From: DASZPL01 sp035550315
GTDB taxonomy: Bacteria; Actinomycetota; Actinomycetes; JAFAQI01
Assembly (NCBI GenBank): GCA_035550315.1
Contig: DASZPL010000027.1
Location: 1 to 29,944 of the forward strand
DNA length: 29,944 bases
Direction of reading: 5' to 3'
Under the pieces are notes generated by a model that was given only the letters and a program-made list of their open reading frames with translations, was not told the origin of the DNA and did not search any database. Both the position numbers and the translations under genes were made by a program. Shown here piece by piece: positions 1-8,502 of this stretch. How positions within the stretch are numbered: the first letter of the stretch is position 1; each line of letters opens with the position of its first letter.

Positions 1-575
<575 letters not shown>

Positions 576-793
576 TGCATAGAGAGCCACGTGCCCCTAA
601 GGGCCGTGGTCGAACCTGGCAATGAGCAGACGTTCGTTGGTTCGTCTGTCATTACCAAAGGAATTCCGTCCTGGACCACCGCACAACACGGCGGCCAGTG
701 ACGGGGTTTTTGGCACTGACTTTTGGCACGCTGTTGAGTTCTCAAGGGACGGACGCGCACCAATCCGGGTCTTCCGACCCGTCTCGGGGCAAC
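576..793 (-). ncRNA. rRNA operon leader with processing/antitermination-type elements
   Basis: This is untranslated leader RNA between the predicted rRNA start site (~793) and mature 16S. It holds the actinobacterial leader motif TTGAGAACTCAACAGCGTGC (minus strand, 726-745), a sequence of the type that overlaps the boxA-like element and RNase III processing region of mycobacterial and streptomycete rrn leaders. Two hairpins are visible. One has a 6-bp stem (627-632 pairs with 643-648). The other lies close to the mature 5' end (588-610), with CCACG pairing to CGTGG around a GCCC/GGGC stem. No protein-coding signal is credible here. Confidence 0.75.
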
Positions 794-799
794 CGAATC

Positions 800-828
800 A
801 CGCTATGTCGCCACGGCCCCCGTGTCAA
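800..828 (-). promoter_or_regulatory. rRNA operon promoter
   Basis: On the minus strand a perfect -35 hexamer TTGACA (823-828) is followed after exactly 17 nt by TAGCGT (800-805), a good -10. The predicted start is near 793. It lies about 40 bp beyond the tyrS stop codon and ~220 nt before the mature 16S end, which is the normal spacing for an rRNA promoter. It is the best sigma-70-type promoter in the window. Confidence 0.85.
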
Positions 829-832
829 AGCG

Positions 833-851
833 GGGTCCCTGCCGCGGACCC
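833..851 (-). terminator. candidate tyrS terminator hairpin
   Basis: GGGTCC and GGACCC form a 6-bp perfect stem around a 7-nt loop just after the tyrS stop codon and directly upstream of the rRNA -35 box. There is no U-tract, as is usual for many actinobacterial terminators, so termination is inferred, not shown. Read-through into rrn is also possible. Confidence 0.4.
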
Positions 852-865
852 GGGATCCGGGCCGC

Positions 866-2161
866 TCACATCGGCGATTGCGCGGTCCATCGTACACCGG
901 CCAGGCTGCGCCGGCCGCGCCGCAGCACCAGCCATCCGCCGGGCAGCAGCGCCTCCAGCGACGGCGCGGCGTCGGCGTCGCTGACCCGCTGGTTGTTCAC
1001 GTACGCGCCGCCCTCCGCGACGGTGCGCCGGGCGGCAGACCGGCTCGGGCTGAGGCCGGTCGCGACCAGCAACTCGGCGACGCTCGGCATCGGCTCGGCG
1101 ACCGCCGCGTTCGGCGCCGCCAGCAGCGCCGCGGTCAGGGTGGCCTCGTCGAGCGAAGCCAGCTCGCCCTCGCCGAACAGCGCGCGGCTGGCGGCGACGA
1201 CCCGCTCGGTTTCGGCGGCACCGTGCACCAGCGTGGTCAGCTCCTCGGCCAGCCGCCGCTGCGCCGCCCGCGCGGCCGGTCGCTCCGCCGTCTGGGCGTC
1301 GAGGTCCTCGATCTCTTCCCGCGGCAGGAAGGTGAAGAACCGTAGGTACTGCCCGACGTCGCGGTCGTCGACGTTCACCCAGTACTGGAAAAAGGCGTAC
1401 GGCGAGGTGAGCTCGGGATCGAGCCAAAGGCTCCCGCCCCCGGTCGACTTGCCGAACTTCTCCCCCGTCGCCGAGGTGACCAGCGGCCAGCTGAGAGCGT
1501 GCACCGCCTCGCCTTCGACCCGGCGGATCAGGTCGACGCCGGCGGTGAGGTTGCCCCACTGGTCGCTGCCGCCGACCTGGAGCCGGCAGCCTTCCCGGCG
1601 AAACAGCTCGAGGTAGTCCATCGACTGCAACAACATGTAGCTGAACTCGGTGTAGCTGATGCCGCCTGCCTCGAGCCGGCTGCGGACCGACTCCTTCGCC
1701 AGCATGACGTTCACCGGAAAGTGCTTGCCGATGTCGCGCAGGAAGTCGAGCACGCCCAGGCCGGCGGTCCAGTCGATGTTGTTGACGAGCAGGCCGCGGC
1801 CGTCGGAAAGGTCGACAAATTGCCTGATCTGTGCCCGGATCCGCTCGACGTTGTGCTCGACCTCCTCGGCCGACAACAGGTTGCGCTCGCTCGAGCGGCC
1901 GCCGGGATCGCCGATGAAGCCGGTCGCCCCGCCGGCGAGGGCGATCGGGCGGTGGCCGTACTCCTGGAACCACCGCAGCACGATCAAGCCGACCAGGTTG
2001 CCGACGTGCAGGCTGGGCGCCGACGGGTCGCAGCCGTAGTAGAGCGTCGCGGGTCCGGCGGCCAGATAGCGCCGGAGGGCGTCGGCGTCGGTGGACTCCG
2101 CGATCAGGCCGCGCCAGGCGAGCTCGTCGAGCACTCCGCCTCTGTCAGGCCGGTCAGTCAC
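866..2161 (-). CDS. tyrS: tyrosyl-tRNA synthetase
   Basis: This is a class I aminoacyl-tRNA synthetase of 431 aa, normal for bacterial TyrRS, which charges tRNA-Tyr with tyrosine. The HIGH-type motif is HVGN at residues 52-55, just after YYGCDPSAPS. The KMSKS-type motif is KFGKS near residue 235. A C-terminal S4 RNA-binding domain (SRSAARRTVAEGG) covers roughly residues 365-425. The start is GTG, placed so that the gene overlaps the end of mpg by 8 nt, which suggests it is translated as the last gene of the arginine operon. It is followed directly by the rRNA operon; a tyrS-rrn neighbourhood is known from fast-growing mycobacteria. Confidence 0.97.
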   Translation of the reverse strand: MTDRPDRGGVLDELAWRGLIAESTDADALRRYLAAGPATLYYGCDPSAPSLHVGNLVGLIVLRWFQEYGHRPIALAGGATGFIGDPGGRSSERNLLSAEEVEHNVERIRAQIRQFVDLSDGRGLLVNNIDWTAGLGVLDFLRDIGKHFPVNVMLAKESVRSRLEAGGISYTEFSYMLLQSMDYLELFRREGCRLQVGGSDQWGNLTAGVDLIRRVEGEAVHALSWPLVTSATGEKFGKSTGGGSLWLDPELTSPYAFFQYWVNVDDRDVGQYLRFFTFLPREEIEDLDAQTAERPAARAAQRRLAEELTTLVHGAAETERVVAASRALFGEGELASLDEATLTAALLAAPNAAVAEPMPSVAELLVATGLSPSRSAARRTVAEGGAYVNNQRVSDADAAPSLEALLPGGWLVLRRGRRSLAGVRWTAQSPM

Positions 2162-2780
2162 CCGCGCATTCTGCCGTACGCCCTGGCCGCTGCCGCCGGA
2201 CGTGCCGGCGGTAGACCGATACCGTCGGCTCGTCGGCGAGCCAAACCCGCCACGGCCGGTCCGCTGCCGCCGTCACACCCACCCGCGGCCCGCGACGGAT
2301 CTGCTGCGGGTCGGCTGGGCGGCCGCGGTGCACTTGCAGCGGCGAGCCGGCCGCCGTGACGTCGGCGCCGCTCAGCTCCCGCCCGATCGCCAGGGCTTGG
2401 GTCAGCCGGGCCGGACCGCGGGCAAGGTCGCGCACCGTCGACCGCGGGCGCCGGCCGGTCGCGACGTCGAGGCCCGCGACGACCTCGCCGGCCCGCAACA
2501 ACACAGCCGAGGCGGTCCCGGCCTCGCCGCAGACCAGGTTCACGCAGAAGTGCATGCCATACGTGAAGTACACGTAGGCGTGACCGGGTCGGCCGAACAT
2601 GACGGCGTTGCGCGCGGTTTCGCCGCGATAGGCATGGGACGCCGGGTCGTTCGCTCCGTCGTACGCCTCGACCTCGGTGAGCCGGACGGTGACGCCGGCA
2701 TGGCGCACCAACGCGCCGAGCAGGTCGTCCGCAACCTCTACCGACGACCGCTCGTAGAACCGTCGTGGCAGTCGGCTCAC
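2154..2780 (-). CDS. mpg: 3-methyladenine DNA glycosylase (MPG/AAG family)
   Basis: This 208-aa protein belongs to the alkyladenine DNA glycosylase family, which removes alkylated purines by base excision. The family core is clear: RFYERSSVEVADDLLG at the N-terminus, then TEVEAYDG with the likely catalytic Glu38, then HAYRG, RNAVMFG and YVYFTYGMHFCVN. Its length is normal for bacterial members. The chosen GTG start at 2780 overlaps the argH stop in a GTGA junction; upstream in-frame starts would run deep into argH. Its place between argH and tyrS is seen in other actinobacteria and implies co-transcription, not a role in arginine synthesis. Confidence 0.93.
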   Translation of the reverse strand: MSRLPRRFYERSSVEVADDLLGALVRHAGVTVRLTEVEAYDGANDPASHAYRGETARNAVMFGRPGHAYVYFTYGMHFCVNLVCGEAGTASAVLLRAGEVVAGLDVATGRRPRSTVRDLARGPARLTQALAIGRELSGADVTAAGSPLQVHRGRPADPQQIRRGPRVGVTAAADRPWRVWLADEPTVSVYRRHVRRQRPGRTAECAGD

Positions 2781-4210
2781 GCCGGGCTGGCCCACCCCTG
2801 CAGCCGGGCTGCCGTCGCGCGCAGCTCGTGCAACTGCTCGCGCACCCGGTCCGGCGCCGTCCCCCCCAGGCCGGACCGGGCCTGCAGCGCACCGGTCACG
2901 GTCAACACCTGTCGTACCTCGGCCGTCAGAAGCGGGCTGATGCCAGCGAGATCGTCGTCCGACACGTCGCCGAGCTCGCAGCCGTGCGCTTCGCACCAGG
3001 CGACCAGCGCACCGACCGCCTCGTGCGCCTCGCGGAACGGGACGCCGCCGTGGACCAGATGTTCGGCGACATCGGTGGCCAGCGCGAAGCCAGCCGCTGC
3101 GGTGTCCGCGAGCCGGTCCACCCGCCACCGCATCGTCGTCACCATGCCCGCGACCGCAGGCAGCACCAGCAGCAAGGTGTCGACCGCGTCGAAGACCGGC
3201 TCCTTGTCTTCCTGCAGGTCGCGGTCATAGGCGAGCGGCAATCCCTTGAGTACGGCGAGCAGCGCCGTGAGGTGACCGATCAGCCGGCCGGACTTGCCGC
3301 GAGCCAGTTCGGCGACGTCAGGGTTCTTCTTCTGCGGCATGATCGACGAGCCGGTGCTGAACGCGTCGTCCAGTTCGAGCCAGCCGAACTCACTGGTCGC
3401 CCAAAGCACCACCTCTTCGCCGAGCCGCGACAGGTGCACACCGATCAGCGCCGCGCAGAACAGGAACTCAGCGGCGAAGTCACGGTCGCTGACCGCGTCG
3501 ATCGAGTTGGCGGCAGCCCGGCGAAACCCGAGCTCCTCGGCGACCGCCGCGGGGTCGAGCGGCAGCGACGAGCCGGCGAGCGCACCGGCACCAAGCGGGC
3601 AGACCGCGGTCCGCTCGTCCCAGTCACGCAGCCGGTCGAGGTCGCGGGCGAACGCCTGGGCGTGGGCCAGCAGCTGATGCGCCAACGACACCGGCTGCGC
3701 ATGCTGCAGGTGCGTCATGCCAGGGGCGGCGACGTCGATCGTGGCGTCGGCCTGGTCGAACAGCGCCGTCAGCAAGCCGTCGAGCGCGGCGGCGACCTGC
3801 CGGGCCTGCTCGCGCAGGTAGAGCCGAAGGTCGGTCGCGATCTGGTCGTTGCGGCTGCGGCCGGCGCGAAGCTTGCCGCCGAGCGGCCCGAGCCGCTTCA
3901 CCAGCAGCCGCTCCAGCGCGGCGTGCACGTCCTCGTCATCTGCCGCCGGCATCACTCGGCCGGCCGTCACCTCGACGTGCAGCTCGTCGAGCGCCGCCAG
4001 CAGCGCGGTCAGCTCGGTGTCATCGAGCAGGCCGGCGCGGTGCAACACGCCGGCGTGCGCGCGGGAGGCCCGCAGGTCGTACGGCGCCAACCGCCAGTCG
4101 AACTGGATGCTCGAGGACAGTCGCGCCACCGCCTCGGCCGGCCCGGCGGCGAAGCGACCGCCCCAGAGCCGACCGGCGGCGACGCCGCTACCGCCGTCGT
4201 CAGCTGCCAC
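2777..4210 (-). CDS. argH: argininosuccinate lyase
   Basis: This is the last step of arginine synthesis, splitting argininosuccinate into arginine and fumarate. The 477-aa protein opens with LWGGRF, typical of ArgH, and carries the fumarase/aspartase superfamily signature GSSIMPQKKNPD. TSEFGWLELDDAFSTG and AGRSRNDQ are further family motifs. A longer in-frame ORF begins at 4330, but its extra residues are argG sequence in another frame. The GTG at 4210 gives the expected N-terminus and overlaps the argG stop by 11 nt. It overlaps mpg by 4 nt at its end. Confidence 0.96.
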   Translation of the reverse strand: MAADDGGSGVAAGRLWGGRFAAGPAEAVARLSSSIQFDWRLAPYDLRASRAHAGVLHRAGLLDDTELTALLAALDELHVEVTAGRVMPAADDEDVHAALERLLVKRLGPLGGKLRAGRSRNDQIATDLRLYLREQARQVAAALDGLLTALFDQADATIDVAAPGMTHLQHAQPVSLAHQLLAHAQAFARDLDRLRDWDERTAVCPLGAGALAGSSLPLDPAAVAEELGFRRAAANSIDAVSDRDFAAEFLFCAALIGVHLSRLGEEVVLWATSEFGWLELDDAFSTGSSIMPQKKNPDVAELARGKSGRLIGHLTALLAVLKGLPLAYDRDLQEDKEPVFDAVDTLLLVLPAVAGMVTTMRWRVDRLADTAAAGFALATDVAEHLVHGGVPFREAHEAVGALVAWCEAHGCELGDVSDDDLAGISPLLTAEVRQVLTVTGALQARSGLGGTAPDRVREQLHELRATAARLQGWASPA

Positions 4211-5405
4211 TGAGCCGCTGGTCGCGTTCGGCCGCGATCCGGCTCGGCAACCCCCACAACTCGACGAAGCCTTTGGACAGCCGCTGGTCGAAGGTGTCAC
4301 CGGCGTCGTACGTCGCGAGGTTGAAGTCATACAGCGACGCGTCGCTGCGGCGGCCGGTGACGACCGCGCGGCCGCGATGCAACACCAGCCGGACGTCGCC
4401 GGTGACGTGCTGGTTGGCCTGGTCGACGAACCCGTCGAGCGCGCGCTTTAACGGCGAGAACCACAGCCCGTCGTACACCAGCTCAGACCAGCGCTGCTCG
4501 ACCCCGCGCTTGAACCGCGCCAGGTCACGCTCGACGGTGAGGTCCTCGAGGTGGCGGTGCGCCTCGATCAACGCGATGGCGCCCGGGCATTCGTAGACCT
4601 CTCGGCTCTTGATGCCGACCAGCCGGTCCTCGACCATGTCCAGCCGGCCGACTCCCTGGGCGCCCGCCCTGGTGTTGAGCTCCAGCACGGCGTCCAACAT
4701 CGTGACCGACCGGCCATCGATCGCCGTCGGCACACCGTCGGTGAAGCTGATCACGACCTCATCCGGCTCGGCCGCCGAGTCGGGTGCCTGGGTGTAGGAG
4801 TAGACATCCTCGATCGGCGCGTTCCACACATCCTCGAGAAAGCCGGTCTCGACCGCGCGCCCCCACAGGTTCTGGTCGATCGAGTACGGCGACGACTTGG
4901 TCACGTCGATCGGCAGGTTCTTCTCCTCGGCGAACGCGATCGCCTTGTCGCGGGTCATCCCCGAGTCGCGCACCGGAGCGAGCACGGCGAGATCCGGCGC
5001 GAGCGCTCCGACACCGACCTCGAAGCGGACCTGGTCGTTGCCCTTGCCGGTGCAACCGTGCGCCACGGTGGAGGCGCCGTGATAGCGCGCCGCGTCAACC
5101 AAGTGCTTGACGATCACCGGCCGTGACAGCGCCGACAGCAGCGGATAGCGGTCCATGTACAGCGCGTTCGCCTTCAAGGCAGGCAGGCAGTAGTCCTCGG
5201 CGTACTCAGCGCGGGCGTCGACGACCACCGACTCGACCGCGCCGCAGTCGAGCGCCCGCTGGCGCACGACGTCGAGATCCTCGCCGCCCTGCCCCACGTC
5301 GGCGGCGACCGCCACGACCTCAGCGCCGGTCTCGGCCGTGATCCAGCCGATCGCGACCGAGGTGTCGAGGCCGCCCGAGTAGGCCAGCACCACGCGGTCT
5401 GTCAC
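4200..5405 (-). CDS. argG: argininosuccinate synthase
   Basis: This enzyme joins citrulline and aspartate at the cost of ATP to AMP and pyrophosphate. The 401-aa length is standard. The N-terminal ATP-pyrophosphatase loop AYSGGLDTS lies at about residues 9-17, followed by family motifs STVAHGCTGKGNDQVRFE and the Asp/citrulline region EFL-less variant ending in IDGRSVTML. The start is GTG, overlapping the argR stop in a GTGA junction, so translation is probably coupled to argR. Downstream it overlaps argH by 11 nt. Confidence 0.97.
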   Translation of the reverse strand: MTDRVVLAYSGGLDTSVAIGWITAETGAEVVAVAADVGQGGEDLDVVRQRALDCGAVESVVVDARAEYAEDYCLPALKANALYMDRYPLLSALSRPVIVKHLVDAARYHGASTVAHGCTGKGNDQVRFEVGVGALAPDLAVLAPVRDSGMTRDKAIAFAEEKNLPIDVTKSSPYSIDQNLWGRAVETGFLEDVWNAPIEDVYSYTQAPDSAAEPDEVVISFTDGVPTAIDGRSVTMLDAVLELNTRAGAQGVGRLDMVEDRLVGIKSREVYECPGAIALIEAHRHLEDLTVERDLARFKRGVEQRWSELVYDGLWFSPLKRALDGFVDQANQHVTGDVRLVLHRGRAVVTGRRSDASLYDFNLATYDAGDTFDQRLSKGFVELWGLPSRIAAERDQRLSGS

Positions 5406-5947
5406 TTTGCACTCCCGTCGTTACGTCGATCGCCGGCCATCCGGCGTAGTTGCACAGCCATTGCCTCGCCACCCTTCGGGTCGCGGGTCACGATCAGAAC
5501 GGTGTCGTCGCCGGCGACCGTGCCGAGCACACCAGTCAGGCCGGCGCGGTCGATCGCCGATGCCAGCAGGTGCGCGCCGCCCGGCGGCGTCCGCGCCACC
5601 GCCAGGTTCGCACTGGCCGCGACCGAGACCAGCAGCTCGGCCGCCAGCCGCGACACCCGGGCGTCACCGACCTCGGTCAGCGCGCGGAGCACCGGGCCCG
5701 GCGCCTCGTCGCCGACCGCATAGACCACGCCGACGCCGGGACGTCGCACTTTCACCGCGCCGATCTCCTCGAGGTCGCGCGACAGGGTGGCCTGCGTGAC
5801 CGCGAGGCCGTCGGCTGCCAGCAGTCGGCCGAGCTCCGCCTGCGACCGCACCGGCGCCTGGGCGAGGACGGTGGCGATGCGTGCCTGCCGGGCCGCTTTG
5901 GTCGCCGGCACGCCGGCCATCGCGCGAGCGGCGGGTCGGGTGCTCAC
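5402..5947 (-). CDS. argR: arginine repressor ArgR
   Basis: ArgR is the hexameric arginine-responsive repressor of arginine synthesis. The 181-aa protein has an N-terminal winged helix (SQAELGRLLAADGLAVTQAT then LSRDLEEIGAVKVR), a linker, and a C-terminal oligomerisation and arginine-binding domain with GTVAGDDTVLIVTRD. The GTG start at 5947 overlaps the argF stop (GTGA); an ATG at 5920 is a shorter alternative. Lying inside the operon it is expected to control, it would be autoregulated through the operator upstream of argC (11649-11681). Confidence 0.95.
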   Translation of the reverse strand: MSTRPAARAMAGVPATKAARQARIATVLAQAPVRSQAELGRLLAADGLAVTQATLSRDLEEIGAVKVRRPGVGVVYAVGDEAPGPVLRALTEVGDARVSRLAAELLVSVAASANLAVARTPPGGAHLLASAIDRAGLTGVLGTVAGDDTVLIVTRDPKGGEAMAVQLRRMAGDRRNDGSAK

Positions 5948-6885
5948 GACCGGCCGCCCCCGGGCGGCTCCAGCAGGAACGCGAGCAGCGCCTTCTGCGC
6001 GTGCAGCCGGTTCTCCGCCTGGTCGAACACGATGCTCGCCGGCCCGTCGATCACAGCCGCCGCGATCTCCTCGCCACGGTGCGCCGGCAGGCAGTGCATG
6101 ACGACGGCGTCGGCGGCGGCCGCGCCGAGCAGCGACTCCGTGATCGCGTACGGCCGCATCACGGCGGACCGTTCGTCCGACTCGGCTTCCTGGCCCATCG
6201 ACGCCCAGACGTCGGTGTAGAGGACGTCGGCGCCTGCCGCGGCCGCCGCCGGATCGTCCGTCACCAGGACGGAGCCGCCGTGCGCGTCGGCCAGCGCGCG
6301 CGCCCGCGACACCACGTCGGGCAGCGGCGCGAAGTCGGCGGGCGAGCCCACCCGCACATGCATGCCGGCCAGCGCACCGGCCAGCAGGAGCGAGTGCGCC
6401 ATGTTGTTGCCGTCGCCGAGATAGGCCAGGGTCACGCCGGCGAGCCCACCGCGACGCTCGCGGATGGTCTGCAGGTCGGCGAGCGCCTGGCATGGGTGGG
6501 CGTAGTCGGTGAGCGCGTTGACGACGGGCACGCTCGCGGCGGCGGCGAGCGCCTCGATCCGGTCCTGGCCAAACGTCCGGATCACGATCGCGTCGACGTA
6601 CCGGGAGAGCACCCGAGCGGTGTCCTCGATCGTCTCGCCGCGGCCGAGTTGGGTGGATCGGGCGTCGAGCACGACCGGGTGCCCGCCCAGCTCGGCGATG
6701 CCGACCTCGAACGACAACCGGGTGCGGGTCGACGGCTTCTCGAAGATGACGGCGACCGACCGCGGACCGGCGAGCGGGCGCACCGCGTGACGGTCCTTCT
6801 TCATCACCGCCGCGGCGTCCAGCACCGCGGCCTGCTCCGCCGCGGTCAGGTCGTCGTCGACCAGGAAGTGGCGCACGGCGGTCAT
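5944..6885 (-). CDS. argF: ornithine carbamoyltransferase
   Basis: This enzyme transfers a carbamoyl group from carbamoyl phosphate to ornithine, giving citrulline. The 313-aa protein has the carbamoyl-phosphate loop STRTR (residues 52-56), the HPCQ motif (130-133) and the ornithine-site motif HCLPAHRG near the C-terminus, all intact. The ATG start overlaps the stop of the upstream response regulator (ATGA), so production of the two is likely coupled. The end overlaps argR by 4 nt. It is the anabolic enzyme by context. Confidence 0.97.
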   Translation of the reverse strand: MTAVRHFLVDDDLTAAEQAAVLDAAAVMKKDRHAVRPLAGPRSVAVIFEKPSTRTRLSFEVGIAELGGHPVVLDARSTQLGRGETIEDTARVLSRYVDAIVIRTFGQDRIEALAAAASVPVVNALTDYAHPCQALADLQTIRERRGGLAGVTLAYLGDGNNMAHSLLLAGALAGMHVRVGSPADFAPLPDVVSRARALADAHGGSVLVTDDPAAAAAGADVLYTDVWASMGQEAESDERSAVMRPYAITESLLGAAAADAVVMHCLPAHRGEEIAAAVIDGPASIVFDQAENRLHAQKALLAFLLEPPGGGRS

Positions 6886-7277
6886 GGCTGATCCGGGGTG
6901 CGGGCGTGCGGGCCGCCGGTGAGCTCGCTGACCCGTTGCAACAGGTCGACCACGCCGAACGGCTTCGCGAAGACCGACTCGGGGCCGAGCACATCCTGCA
7001 GTCCGGGTACGGCGTCGAGCTTGCCGGTCACAACGACGACGGGGACGTCGGCGAGCACCGGGTCGCCCTGCAGCTCCTCGAGCACCCGGATGCCGCCGAG
7101 GTCCGGCATCATCAGGTCGAGCACGATCAGCGCGGGTTTGTGGCTGCTCGCCTTGACCAGCCCGGCAAGGCCATCCGGAGCAGTCGCGACGTCGTAGCCC
7201 TCGGCGGACAGCAACGTCTGCAGCAACCCGCGCACGCTGGGGTCGTCCTCGACGACGAGGATGTGCGGTGTAGTCAT
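6882..7277 (-). CDS. stand-alone response regulator receiver domain protein
   Basis: This 131-aa protein is a single CheY-like receiver domain with no output domain. All phosphorylation residues are present: the acidic cluster E10-D11-D12, the acceptor Asp54 in VLDLMMPD, Thr84 in VVVTG and Lys105 in FAKPF. It should therefore be phosphorylatable. It sits inside the arginine operon between argD (10-nt gap) and argF (4-nt ATGA overlap), so it is made with the arginine enzymes. In related actinobacteria argD is commonly followed directly by argF or argR, so it looks like an insertion. The partner kinase and target cannot be read from the sequence; the soluble kinase at 15306-16379 is one candidate. 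Confidence 0.92.
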   Translation of the reverse strand: MTTPHILVVEDDPSVRGLLQTLLSAEGYDVATAPDGLAGLVKASSHKPALIVLDLMMPDLGGIRVLEELQGDPVLADVPVVVVTGKLDAVPGLQDVLGPESVFAKPFGVVDLLQRVSELTGGPHARTPDQP

Positions 7278-7287
7278 CGGCGCGAAC

Positions 7288-8502
7288 TCATTCGCTCAAC
7301 CTAACGGCGGCATCCAGCACCGCCGGAAGCTCGGCGGTGAAGGTCGCCGCCTCGGCGGCGGACAGGATGAGCGGCGGCGCGAGCCGGATCGCGTCCGGTG
7401 CCACCGCGTTGACCAGGAACCCGGCGTCGCGCGCCGCGGCTTCGATCGCCGGTGCCGTGCCTTCGGTGACCTCGAGCGCCAGCCACAGCCCGCGGCCGCG
7501 AACTCCGTGAAACAGCGGGTGGTCGATCGCAGCGAGGTGGCGCTGCCAGTCCGCTCCGACCGTCGCCACGTGGTCGACCAGACCGTCGTGCTCGACGGTG
7601 TCGAGCACGGCAAGCGCGGCCGCTGCCGCCACCGGATTGCCGCCGAAGGTCGAGCCATGGTCGCCCTTGCCGAGCGCGGTGGCATACCGCTCCCCCACGA
7701 TGCACGCGCCGACCGGCAGGCCGCCGCCGAGGCCTTTGGCAACGGTGAGCAGGTCGGGCGTGATGCCCTCGTGCTGGTGGGCGAACCACTTGCCGGTGCG
7801 GGCGATCCCGCCCTGCACCTCGTCGACGACCAGCGCCGCGCCGACGCGGTCGCAGGCAGCGCGGGCGGCCGCCAGGTAGCCGGCCGGCGGCGGGATCACG
7901 CCGGCCTCGCCGAGCGTCGGCTCCAGGACGACCCCCAACGTCGAGGCTCCGACCGCGGCGTCGAGCGCGGCAGCGTCGCCGTAGGGCACGAAGTCGACCT
8001 CGAACCCGAACGGCGCGAACGGTTCCCGGATCGCCGCCTTCCCGGTGAGCGCGAGCGCTCCGAGGCTGCGGCCGTGGAACGACCGCTCGGCCGCCACGAA
8101 CCGGCGCCGCGACGCGGGCGCGTTGCGGAGCAGCACCTTGACCGCGGCTTCGATCGCCGTGGTGCCGTCGTTGCACAAGAAGACGCGGGCGCCGGGCAGT
8201 CCGGACAGCGCGGCGAGCCGCTCCGCCAGCTCCACCGCCTTGGGGTTGATCACCAGGTTGGAGGTGTGGGCGAGGGTCGCGACCTGGTTGCTGACCGCAG
8301 CGACCAGCGCCGGGTGGGCATGGCCCAGCGACGACACCGCAATGCCGGCGATCAGGTCGAGGTAACGCCGGCCGTCCGCGTCCGTCAGGTAGCAGCCCTC
8401 ACCGCTGACCAGCGCCAGCGGCGGGGTGCCGTAGGTGCCGAGCAGGGCGGCGTTCCACCGCTGCTGCAACTCGGCGGTCCGGCTCGCGGCCGTGGTTGTC
8501 AT
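7288..8502 (-). CDS. argD: acetylornithine aminotransferase
   Basis: This is a class III PLP-dependent aminotransferase of 404 aa that converts N-acetylglutamate semialdehyde to N-acetylornithine. Family motifs include FLCNDGTTAIEAAVK, the cofactor-binding LVVDEVQGGIARTGKWFA, and the PLP lysine in TVAKGLGGGLPVGAC. STFGGNPVAAAAAL follows. The ATG start overlaps the argB stop (ATGA). It ends 10 nt before the response regulator, the only gap in the argC-tyrS run without overlap. Confidence 0.97.
   Translation of the reverse strand: MTTTAASRTAELQQRWNAALLGTYGTPPLALVSGEGCYLTDADGRRYLDLIAGIAVSSLGHAHPALVAAVSNQVATLAHTSNLVINPKAVELAERLAALSGLPGARVFLCNDGTTAIEAAVKVLLRNAPASRRRFVAAERSFHGRSLGALALTGKAAIREPFAPFGFEVDFVPYGDAAALDAAVGASTLGVVLEPTLGEAGVIPPPAGYLAAARAACDRVGAALVVDEVQGGIARTGKWFAHQHEGITPDLLTVAKGLGGGLPVGACIVGERYATALGKGDHGSTFGGNPVAAAAALAVLDTVEHDGLVDHVATVGADWQRHLAAIDHPLFHGVRGRGLWLALEVTEGTAPAIEAAARDAGFLVNAVAPDAIRLAPPLILSAAEAATFTAELPAVLDAAVRLSE

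Noticed and set aside
2765..4213. A 482-codon plus-strand open frame over argH
   Set aside because: Antisense shadow of argH; low-complexity Arg/Gln/Val-rich translation with no family resemblance.
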